64,000 nucleotides of DNA from an uncultured Collinsella sp. (GTDB lineage: Bacteria > Actinomycetota > Coriobacteriia > Coriobacteriales > Coriobacteriaceae), in contig CAAENX010000021.1 in assembly GCA_900757495.1 (NCBI GenBank), forward strand, positions 79,127-143,126, given 5' to 3'. The translations under genes and the position numbers were made by a program. The notes beneath the pieces were generated by a model. It was not told where the DNA came from and ran no database searches. It worked only from the letters and a program-made list of their open reading frames with translations. Positions 54,219 to 60,986 of the stretch are shown in pieces (the first letter of the stretch is position 1; each line of letters begins with the position of its first letter).

Positions 54219-54290
54219 TGTTCATAACCTTTCAAACGAAGGAATCTACCTGTGAGGTGGCGGAGCGATACCTATTTACTCCGCCCAGTA

Positions 54291-55505
54291 TTAGCAAGTG
54301 GGGTATTCGCCCTCCCAGACGATGCGGCGATACTGATCCGGATCGGTGTCGCCCTCGGTGGAGAAGCAGAGCACGGAGCTCGTCTTGTCCAGACCGATGA
54401 GCTCCTTGAGCTCGGCGTACTCGGGATCGAGCATGAGGGTCTCGACCAGGCCGGTGGTCACAGCGCCGGACTCGCCGGAGATGACGCGCGGGTCGCCCTT
54501 CTCGGGAGCGCCCAGGGTGCGCATGCCGCGAGCAGTGACCCAGTCGGGGCAGGACACGAAGGCGGTGGTGTGGTTGCGCAGGATATCCCAGCCCAGGATG
54601 TTGGGCTCGCCACAGCACAGGCCGGCCATGATAGAGGGCATGTCGCCGTCCACGATGCGCGGATCGCCGTCGCCGGCGGCAGCGCCCTTGTACAGGCAGG
54701 CGGCAGGCGCGCACTCAACCACGACGAAGGTAGGCGGGTTATCGGGATACAGGTTGGTGAAGTAGCCCACCACGGCGCCGGCCAGCGAGCCTACGCCAGC
54801 CTGGACAAAGACGTGCGTCGGGCGGTTGATGGCCATCTCGCGCAGCTGCTCGGCAGCCTCGGAAGCCATGGTGCCGTAGCCCTCCATGATCCAGGACGGG
54901 ATCTTCTCGTAGCCCTCCCAGGCGGTGTCCTGAACGATAACGCCGCGCTCGCAGGCGTCGGCCTCGGCGGCGGCCATGCGCACGCACTCGTCGTAGTTGA
55001 CCTCTTCGATGGTCACCGTGGCGCCCTCGGCGGCGATGTTATCAAAGCGGGGCTTGGTGGAACCCTTGGGCATGTGCACGACAGCCTTCTGGCCCAGCTT
55101 GTTGGCAGCCCATGCCACGCCGCGACCATGGTTGCCGTCGGTGGCGGTAAAGAAGGTAGCCTGGCCAAAGTCCTCGGCCAGCTGATCGGAGGTCAGGTAA
55201 TCGAAGGTGCAGTCGGCAACGTCCTTGCCGGTCTCGTCGGCAATGTAGTTGGCCATGGCAAACGAGCCGCCCAGAACCTTAAAGGCGTTGAGGCCAAAGC
55301 GATAGCTCTCGTCCTTAACGCACAGGTTGGACAGGCCCAGACGCGCGGCCTGGCCGTCCAGGCGGGCAAGCGGAGTGACGGTGTACTGGGGGAACGACTG
55401 GTGGAAGGCGCGGGCCTTCTTCACGTGGTCGAGACTCATGATTCCCAAGTGCTTGTCATCGCTCTTGGGCATCGTGTTGCTCGCCCACTGGATCTTATCG
55501 GCCAT
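54291..55505 (-). CDS. dpaL: 2,3-diaminopropionate ammonia-lyase
   Basis: A 404-residue PLP enzyme (YgeX) converting 2,3-diaminopropionate to pyruvate and two ammonia. The PLP lysine is in FGLNAFKVLGG (about residue 77), followed by FFTATDGNHGRGVAWAA, the glycine-rich phosphate loop VQAGVGSLAGAVVGYF, and the C-terminal ISGESGAVTTGL. Residue pattern and length match DpaL rather than threonine deaminase. It is the first gene of the likely catabolic operon dpaL-ygeY-ygeW; the regulator gene is divergent and two dyads lie in between. Confidence 0.94.
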   Translation of the reverse strand: MADKIQWASNTMPKSDDKHLGIMSLDHVKKARAFHQSFPQYTVTPLARLDGQAARLGLSNLCVKDESYRFGLNAFKVLGGSFAMANYIADETGKDVADCTFDYLTSDQLAEDFGQATFFTATDGNHGRGVAWAANKLGQKAVVHMPKGSTKPRFDNIAAEGATVTIEEVNYDECVRMAAAEADACERGVIVQDTAWEGYEKIPSWIMEGYGTMASEAAEQLREMAINRPTHVFVQAGVGSLAGAVVGYFTNLYPDNPPTFVVVECAPAACLYKGAAAGDGDPRIVDGDMPSIMAGLCCGEPNILGWDILRNHTTAFVSCPDWVTARGMRTLGAPEKGDPRVISGESGAVTTGLVETLMLDPEYAELKELIGLDKTSSVLCFSTEGDTDPDQYRRIVWEGEYPTC

Positions 55506-55597
55506 ACGGTGAACTCCTTAAGTCCTCTCTTGCCGGCCCCCGCATACGCGTTTCAGCCCATTCCCATTCATGCGACTGAACTTTTATGTGGATGCCA

Positions 55598-55612
55598 AAC
55601 AAAAAGTTTGTT
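55598..55612. promoter_or_regulatory. operator candidate 1 between dpaL and its regulator
   Basis: AACAAAAAGTTTGTT is a perfect 6-bp dyad with 3-bp spacer. A second site with the same AACRAAnnnTTTGTT form starts 51 bp away (about five helical turns). Confidence 0.6.
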
Positions 55613-55648
55613 AGTACTGTTCTATCACACTTTTTGATTGGTATACCT

Positions 55649-55663
55649 AACGAATTGTTTGTT
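55649..55663. promoter_or_regulatory. operator candidate 2 between dpaL and its regulator
   Basis: AACGAATTGTTTGTT repeats the first dyad with one base changed in the left arm. It sits on the same DNA face as site 1, as expected for cooperative binding by a dimeric regulator. Confidence 0.6.
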
Positions 55664-55782
55664 GCCGTAATCGGTACTTTTTCGCCGCCGAACGGTCATG
55701 AATTGCCTTGTTGATGGATTTGTTTGCGGTCATGTGTGGTTTATGGCACAGTGAGCCCAAACTAATTTTTAGGAAGGTACCC

Positions 55783-56436
55783 ATGACCCCCGCACAGATT
55801 GAGTTTTACAAGCGCCTCGCACACGGCCTGGCGCTCCAATTTGGCCCCAACTGCGAAGTCGTCGTCCACGATCTGGAGACCGAGGACGTGGACCACTCCA
55901 TCGTAGTGATCGAAAACGGCCACGTCAGCGGGCGCAAACTGGGTGACGGCCCCAGCCATATCGTGTTTGAGTCCATGCACGAGGGCAGCACCGACGTACA
56001 CGACCGCGAGCCGTACCTCACTAAAACCACCGATGGCAAGCTACTCAAGTCCTCAACCATCTTTATCCGCAACGACGAGGGCAAGCCTGTCGGCATTTTG
56101 GGCATCAACTTTGACATTACGCTTATGAAGGCTTTTGAGCGTTCGCTCGACGCCTTTACCGGCACCGGCGGCACGGGCTATACCGAGCCCGAGCCCATTA
56201 CCAAGAACATCGGCGACCTGCTCGAGGACCTGCTGCACGAGTGCGAACAGTTTGTGGGCAAGCCCGCGGCACTCATGACCAAAGACGAGCGCATTCGTGC
56301 CATTGGCTACCTTGACCGTCGCGGCGCCTTCCTCATTTCCAAGTCGAGCGAGCGCGCCTGCGAGTTCTTTGGCATCTCCAAATACAGCTTCTATAGCTAC
56401 CTCAATGAGGCCAAGGCGGCGGTCGGCGACAAATAG
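55783..56436 (+). CDS. YheO-like PAS/HTH transcriptional regulator
   Basis: A 217-residue regulator. Residues of about 5-125 form a YheO-type PAS domain (LALQFGPNCEVVVHDLE, GILGINFDITLM). The C-terminal region (about 165-215) holds a helix-turn-helix of the DauR/YheO type (ISKSSERACEFFGISKYSFYSYL). The family senses small amino acids or ureides and controls catabolic operons. The start at 55783 follows AGGAAGG; the longer open frame upstream is unsupported. It is divergent from dpaL with two matching dyads in between, so it probably controls dpaL-ygeY-ygeW. Confidence 0.88.
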   Translation: MTPAQIEFYKRLAHGLALQFGPNCEVVVHDLETEDVDHSIVVIENGHVSGRKLGDGPSHIVFESMHEGSTDVHDREPYLTKTTDGKLLKSSTIFIRNDEGKPVGILGINFDITLMKAFERSLDAFTGTGGTGYTEPEPITKNIGDLLEDLLHECEQFVGKPAALMTKDERIRAIGYLDRRGAFLISKSSERACEFFGISKYSFYSYLNEAKAAVGDK

Positions 56437-56558
56437 TCAGCGCGCCTGCACCCCTCCCCTTTTTGGGCGCGAGTTCTGGAAAGCATGAATCCAAGACCGA
56501 GCCGCTTGGGAAGTTCCATATAATCGATGTCATTGGTATTTCGAAAGGGTGGAACAGA

Positions 56559-57545
56559 ATGGCGTTGAGCAAGGCATCATGCACCGGTCGCGGATTGATT
56601 CCGGCAATTGATGGACATGTGCACCGCATGTTCGATGAGGGTGAAGACGACCTGTTTTCGCTGAGCCTTGACGACGTGATGGATGATCGCCCGTGGACCG
56701 CCGACGAACTCATGGGCGGCGGGGCTCGCCCGTCAAGCCCCAATCCCGCACTTGCGCCTAAGCCCGCATCTGCGCCGACTCCTGCGCAGTCGTCTGTTTC
56801 GACGCCCGCGCCTACGCCCGCACCCACTTCGGCGCCCACGCCCGATCCCCGCCCTGCAAGCGACCCGTCCGAGACGGCGGCATTTCTCGCTGCAGCGACG
56901 CAGGGCAAATCGGCCGACAGCACCGTTATGTACAACGCCCAGCAGTTGCCCGTTCCTGCGGCACGCAAGCCTCCGGTCACAAGGCTCGATGAGCCCGTTG
57001 CCCGTCAGGTTGCCTACGATTCCTGGGCTGCAGCCGATCTGGATGAGACCTCTACCGGCATGTCGGCGCTCGACGTTCCAGTTAACCCGCTTTTTGCCGC
57101 CAACACGAGCGCCGCGGACTATGAGGGCGGTGCGGCATATTCCGATTATTCCGATGGCTATGCTGGCACCGGTCGCATCGAGACCGAGGATTATGGCACC
57201 GCATCGAGCGATTATCTCAACGATCCGTACGCTGCCACGCCTGCACCGGAATATGACCCGGAGGCCGCGTCCGCACCGGCGTATACCAAAAGCACGGGCG
57301 AAGAGCGCTTCGCCGATTATTACGCCGAGGAAAAGGCACTGCGTTTCTCGGAATTTCCGCAGGCAGTCAAGGTTGCCTTTATCGCCATTGTCATTGCCCT
57401 GCTCGGCGTCATTGCGTTTGAGGGATTCCAGCTGTTCCGCGGCCCCACCCAAGCGGAGTCGGAAACCCAGCAAAAAGAGGACGATAACCAGTACCTGGAC
57501 ATCAACACCCTCAAGGGCGACCCCAACGACGAGGACGACGAGTAG
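56559..57545 (+). CDS. Pro-rich single-span membrane protein of unknown function
   Basis: A 328-residue protein, not recognised as a known family. Residues 1-60 are polar and acidic with the segment DDVMDDRPWTADELM; about 60-110 are Pro/Ala/Ser repeats (APTPAQSSVSTPAPTPAPTS); then a low-complexity Tyr/Asp/Ser region (YSDYSDGYAGTGR). Near the C-terminus a charged stretch leads into a single hydrophobic span (about 272-295, VAFIAIVIALLGVIAFEGF) and a short acidic tail. This looks like a membrane-anchored protein with a long cytoplasmic disordered region. The start at 56559 follows GAAAGGG. Confidence 0.72.
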   Translation: MALSKASCTGRGLIPAIDGHVHRMFDEGEDDLFSLSLDDVMDDRPWTADELMGGGARPSSPNPALAPKPASAPTPAQSSVSTPAPTPAPTSAPTPDPRPASDPSETAAFLAAATQGKSADSTVMYNAQQLPVPAARKPPVTRLDEPVARQVAYDSWAAADLDETSTGMSALDVPVNPLFAANTSAADYEGGAAYSDYSDGYAGTGRIETEDYGTASSDYLNDPYAATPAPEYDPEAASAPAYTKSTGEERFADYYAEEKALRFSEFPQAVKVAFIAIVIALLGVIAFEGFQLFRGPTQAESETQQKEDDNQYLDINTLKGDPNDEDDE

Positions 57546-57578
57546 CGAGGGCTGAAGGCGGCCGCAGGATCCCGCATC

Positions 57579-57604
57579 CAGCACCGGCTTTTAAGTGCTG
57601 TTTT
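57579..57604 (+). terminator. Rho-independent terminator after the Pro-rich membrane protein
   Basis: A stem CAGCAC/GTGCTG (57579-57584 with 57595-57600) is followed by TTTT, 33 bp after the stop. Confidence 0.7.
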
Positions 57605-57614
57605 GTCATCCAGC

Positions 57615-57726
57615 TACACTTTTCCGGATAATTTGTCCATCGGATTTGACACTTTTCCGAAGTTTTAAGGTGCCTATTTTGACACTTTTCCGTACTTTTA
57701 CACGGCTGATTTCGACACTTTTCCGG
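57615..57726. repeat. four-copy direct-repeat array with exact 33-bp period
   Basis: The 12-mer GACACTTTTCCG occurs at 57648, 57681 and 57714, with a one-base variant (TACACTTTTCCG) at 57615. Copies are exactly 33 bp apart and the 21-bp spacers differ. It begins 11 bp after the terminator and ends about 218 bp before the next gene. Confidence 0.88.
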
Positions 57727-57943
57727 ATGAAAGCCGAATAATCACTTGGGATACCAACGCCGTTCACGCGTCATTTCGCAGGCGGCGCTTAATTTCCGTC
57801 CGTACACGTTGATAGACTTCCTCTTGCCCGCAAGGAGCGGGCGCGTTTTATCCAGAGTCGGGGTAGAGAGTTGGCTCCACGATCCCGACGCCAACCGGCC
57901 AAGAGGCACGGTGGCCCTGCCAACATCGATGAAAGGAGTCCGT
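57727..57943 (+). other. leader region of the 57944 gene
   Basis: The gap remains open in the frame of the next gene from 57746, but no ribosome binding site supports an earlier start. No promoter stands out. The repeat array directly upstream may be regulatory. Nothing else was recognised. Confidence 0.4.
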
Positions 57944-58366
57944 ATGGACAATTTCTCCGTGCGCAGCGAGCGCAACTTCCACAACCTGGTCGTCAAACCG
58001 AATCACATGCATCTTCTGGATAAGCCAAATGGCTACGCCTCGGCCATGGTCAAGAGCAGTCTCTCCCACCAGATGCGCTTTACGGTGCAGCAGCTCGAGG
58101 AAGAGCTCTGTGCCGCCGGCGGCCCGCACGTACTGCAGATCAAGCTGCTTGGAGACGATTCGCGCGAGCCGTCCAGCTGGATGCTCTTCGCCGACGGCGT
58201 GTGCGTTGCGGACGGTTCAGGAGAATTTGCCCGAGAATGCTTCTACGAGGGCGCCGAGGTGTTCCTGGACTTGTGCCGAGATGCCGTCGAGACTGCCGAG
58301 CTGCGCCAATGGAGCCAGAGGGAGTACGAGCTGTTGAGTGCCGCGCGCGGGATCGCGGAGGTGTAG
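57944..58366 (+). CDS. small protein of unknown function
   Basis: A 140-residue soluble protein, not recognised. It begins MDNFSVRSERNFHNLVVKPN, has a mixed alpha/beta-looking core (MRFTVQQLEEELCAAGG, VLQIKLLGDD, SWMLFADGVCVADGSG) and ends in a helix with LDLCRDAVETAEL. No signal peptide or membrane segment is present. The start is firmly placed by AAAGGAG. It follows a periodic repeat array and ends in a tight hairpin shared with the convergent defence gene. Base use resembles the core genome. Confidence 0.65.
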   Translation: MDNFSVRSERNFHNLVVKPNHMHLLDKPNGYASAMVKSSLSHQMRFTVQQLEEELCAAGGPHVLQIKLLGDDSREPSSWMLFADGVCVADGSGEFARECFYEGAEVFLDLCRDAVETAELRQWSQREYELLSAARGIAEV

Positions 58367-58401
58367 GCGAGCGGATGAGCCATCGGCAATTCCGAGCTGG
58401 C

Positions 58402-58430
58402 AAGGGCCGGGAATTAGATTCCCGGCCCTT
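58402..58430. terminator. bidirectional hairpin between convergent genes
   Basis: A perfect 13-bp stem (58402-58414 with 58418-58430) with a 3-nt loop lies between two convergent stops (58366 and 58434). No T tracts are present on either side, so termination would be hairpin-only. Confidence 0.5.
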
Positions 58431-58433
58431 AAC

Positions 58434-60557
58434 CTAGCACTGCTTTATGAGATCGAGCACCGCGGGGATATCGTCAGCGCTACGGAGTGCAACATAGGTC
58501 GGCATACCCGGCCCAAATCCGCCCTGTGTGCGCTTGTCCTGGCACATGGCCTCCGGGTCAATCAGCTCGTCCACACTCTTTGCCAGGCCGACGGCAATCC
58601 AACCACCGTTGCTGGTCCTGCCATCTAGAACGGCATGCAGTTTTCGCTTGCCCGACCTGAAGCCTACATAGTACTTGGCTATATAGGACTCCCACGAAGG
58701 GTTACCACTCAGAACAGACTCGCGCACCTCATCGAAAAGCTTCTGGTTGAGTCCGCCTTCAGCAAAAGTGGGGTGATTCTCCTGCAGAGTCCAGACAGGA
58801 GCCTCGTCAGACTCCCCGCGAGAGGGGCGATACTTGTCGACGACATCTGCCGGAAGATCGGGGTACTTCCATATCTCGCACGCCTCTTTCGCCAGCTCGT
58901 CCGCACGCTGCCTAATCTCCTCCTCGCCCCATTTTTCATGCGAGGCGATCGACTTGTTTAGGTAGAGTGGGCTGCACATAAGTCCCACGTTCGGAAGATT
59001 GAGCTTGTCTGAGAACGACCGGTTTGAGTACTCCTGGTTGTAGCCCGTCAGCGTTAGATTTCCCAAGTTGTTGCACAGCCTGTCGTGGATGTCTTCCCAG
59101 TTCTCGCCAAGCGATTCCTTCCAACCGTGCTCATCATCAATCGTCTGGGGCATGACGTGCTCGATCTGGTAATCGTCAGCCGAGATGGACTCCTTCGGAT
59201 GGTGCCAGTTCTCCATGCGTTCCAGGTAATAGCGCTTTTTAGAGAAGCGGTTGTAGCAGTCACGCGTCTTAAACTCCTCGACAAAATGTTCGTCCGTCGG
59301 GAAGTACGCGGTCATACCACTGCTATGGATAAGGAGCATCGCCGTAACGTACTCCTCTATATCGTCCTGCTGCTCGAGATTGCGATACATGCCGGCAAAG
59401 AAATTATTTAGGCCCGTGGTAAGCCTGCCGCAAACCGCCCGCCTGAACAGAAACGACTCGATAGTCTCGCAGATACGAAGAAACGCATTGCGGTCAATCC
59501 TGCCTCCTTCATAAACCGAGTAAAGCAGCATCAGCAAAGGTCTGACCGGTTTCACATAAAGACAAGTAATCCTGCCGAACACTCGGCGCAGCCCCTCGTC
59601 TTTTTCCTCGCCAAGGAACAGCCTGGCATATCTCTGCGCATATTCGCGGAGCTCCTTCAGCAGGCCCTCGGTATCTCCATCGTAGTCATCAGCGAAATAG
59701 CGTTTGAACTCGTGGTAGGCCTCGTTTTCCTTCGGCATCCTATTGGGAACCTTGAGCCACAGCCAGTACCAGATAAATGCATTGAACTCTTCCTCGCCGC
59801 CTTTTCCGAACAAGCGCTCGAGCGGATGCCAGTAACCCTCGTAGAGCTTGGTCTGCTCGTCGTTGGGAAGCGACATAAGAACGTAGTTACGAATGAGGTC
59901 AATAGGCGTGAGCGGCTTACCCTTGGAGTTCATGGACTCAAATATGAGCTGGGCATTATCAACGCCAGCGGTGAGCTTAGTGTCGATGACCTGCACGCGG
60001 TTTAGCCCCGCCCAAAGCCTTGCAGGGTCGAATGATTTCCCGTGCATCTTCTCGCGGAAAAACGCATGGTTCTCGACGATCCGATCCGATTTTTCATCTG
60101 GCACGGGAGACCCAGACACGATGGAGAACAGCGTCTCTTTATCGTCCTGCGAGAGCACCAGCTTGTAGCGCGCCAGACCGTTGTAGTCATCATCGTTAAA
60201 GAGGTAGTTCTTCCGCAGCGCTGAAATCTTGAGATCGCCAAGGAAGCCGGCCTTGTCGGGGTTGCTCTCCAAATAGTCAGCCAAAGCTGCAATCATCAAC
60301 GAAAACGTCGTCATGCGCTGCTGCCCGTCAATCAGAAGCACGCGCGAAATACTCGTGGCAGAGCTCTCGGACTCGGGGATATAAAGCATCGACCCCACGA
60401 AGTGCGACACGCCATCACGACCCGCTCGCATAACGTCCTCCCAAAGCACTTCGCACTCTTTTACGCTCCACGAGTAAACTCGCTGGTACACAGGAATGAC
60501 GAACTGCATCTTCGCCACGCCCATAAGGTCGAGTAGATTTGCCTCGGTTGCTTTCAT
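58434..60557 (-). CDS. DUF262/DUF1524 protein (GmrSD-like type IV restriction/defence nuclease)
   Basis: A 707-residue protein. The DUF262 domain (about 1-230) carries PVYQRVYSW and the IDGQQRMTTF nucleotide-binding motif (76-85). The DUF1524 HNH-like nuclease has IEHVMPQT (His at 467) with NNLGNLTLTGYNQEYSNRSF. The C-terminal segment (about 590-707) resembles DUF5655, often found in such proteins. GmrSD and relatives cut modified phage DNA; SspE and BrxU share the architecture. The start follows GGGGGG. It is part of a likely defence island with a small peptide, a HEPN-like gene and a recombinase. Confidence 0.88.
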   Translation of the reverse strand: MKATEANLLDLMGVAKMQFVIPVYQRVYSWSVKECEVLWEDVMRAGRDGVSHFVGSMLYIPESESSATSISRVLLIDGQQRMTTFSLMIAALADYLESNPDKAGFLGDLKISALRKNYLFNDDDYNGLARYKLVLSQDDKETLFSIVSGSPVPDEKSDRIVENHAFFREKMHGKSFDPARLWAGLNRVQVIDTKLTAGVDNAQLIFESMNSKGKPLTPIDLIRNYVLMSLPNDEQTKLYEGYWHPLERLFGKGGEEEFNAFIWYWLWLKVPNRMPKENEAYHEFKRYFADDYDGDTEGLLKELREYAQRYARLFLGEEKDEGLRRVFGRITCLYVKPVRPLLMLLYSVYEGGRIDRNAFLRICETIESFLFRRAVCGRLTTGLNNFFAGMYRNLEQQDDIEEYVTAMLLIHSSGMTAYFPTDEHFVEEFKTRDCYNRFSKKRYYLERMENWHHPKESISADDYQIEHVMPQTIDDEHGWKESLGENWEDIHDRLCNNLGNLTLTGYNQEYSNRSFSDKLNLPNVGLMCSPLYLNKSIASHEKWGEEEIRQRADELAKEACEIWKYPDLPADVVDKYRPSRGESDEAPVWTLQENHPTFAEGGLNQKLFDEVRESVLSGNPSWESYIAKYYVGFRSGKRKLHAVLDGRTSNGGWIAVGLAKSVDELIDPEAMCQDKRTQGGFGPGMPTYVALRSADDIPAVLDLIKQC

Positions 60558-60778
60558 TTACGGTTGTCCCCCCTTATTTACATCGCCTGCAATTGCCCCG
60601 TAAATCAAAACACTGGAGATGAGATTGTGGGCAAGCCGCGTGGTCAGTATCCGCAAAGAGCTAAAAGGCAAATAGTCTTTTAGCGTCCTTATCACAAATA
60701 ATACGTGCACCTTCACTATTTGGCGGTATTAGACAATAGCTAAATGAGTATCGGTTATCATTGCGTTAGCGCTTACGA

Positions 60779-60825
60779 CCTCCTTTTTGCTGGCATACGT
60801 CAGCTTAGAATCCCGACAAAGGAGG
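60779..60825 (+). promoter_or_regulatory. ribosome-binding-site-sequestering hairpin
   Basis: CCTCCTTT (60779-60786) is perfectly complementary to AAAGGAGG (60818-60825), the ribosome binding site of the 35-residue peptide gene; a GCTG/CAGC inner pairing lies between. A full-length transcript would hide the site. Confidence 0.6.
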
Positions 60826-60830
60826 AAAAG

Positions 60831-60938
60831 ATGAAGTACACGCCTAACGATGAGGTCGTTCTCGCCGTTATAGATGCTATTGTGGCTATCGCAACCGCAT
60901 ACTTTAAGTATCGCGGCAACGAGACGCCCAGCAGCTAA
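60831..60938 (+). CDS. 35-residue hydrophobic peptide (toxin-like)
   Basis: A very short gene with a strong ribosome binding site (AAAGGAGG, five bases before the ATG) and its own terminator right after the stop. The peptide has a polar start (MKYTPNDE), a hydrophobic helix (VVLAVIDAIVAIATAYF, residues 9-25) and a charged end (KYRGNETPSS). This is the layout of small membrane-acting type I toxins, and its ribosome binding site can be masked by an upstream 8-base complement. No antisense RNA was demonstrated. It lies between two putative defence genes transcribed in the other direction. Confidence 0.6.
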   Translation: MKYTPNDEVVLAVIDAIVAIATAYFKYRGNETPSS

Positions 60939-60953
60939 ACGACGGAAGCGCGT

Positions 60954-60985
60954 CGGCACGCGGACTCTCGTTCGCGTGCCGTTTT
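60954..60985 (+). terminator. Rho-independent terminator of the small peptide gene
   Basis: A perfect 9-bp stem CGGCACGCG/CGCGTGCCG (60954-60962 with 60973-60981) is followed by TTTT, 16 bp after the peptide stop and just before the end of the convergent HEPN-like gene. Confidence 0.85.
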
Positions 60986-60986
60986 C

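Noticed and set aside
57615..57746. A CRISPR array
   Set aside because: The repeats are only 12 bp with 21-bp spacers, with four copies and no cas genes; the unit is too short for a CRISPR repeat.
60744..60830. A longer form of the small peptide starting at 60744
   Set aside because: No ribosome binding site precedes that ATG, while AAAGGAGG sits correctly before 60831; the upstream part overlaps the leader hairpin.
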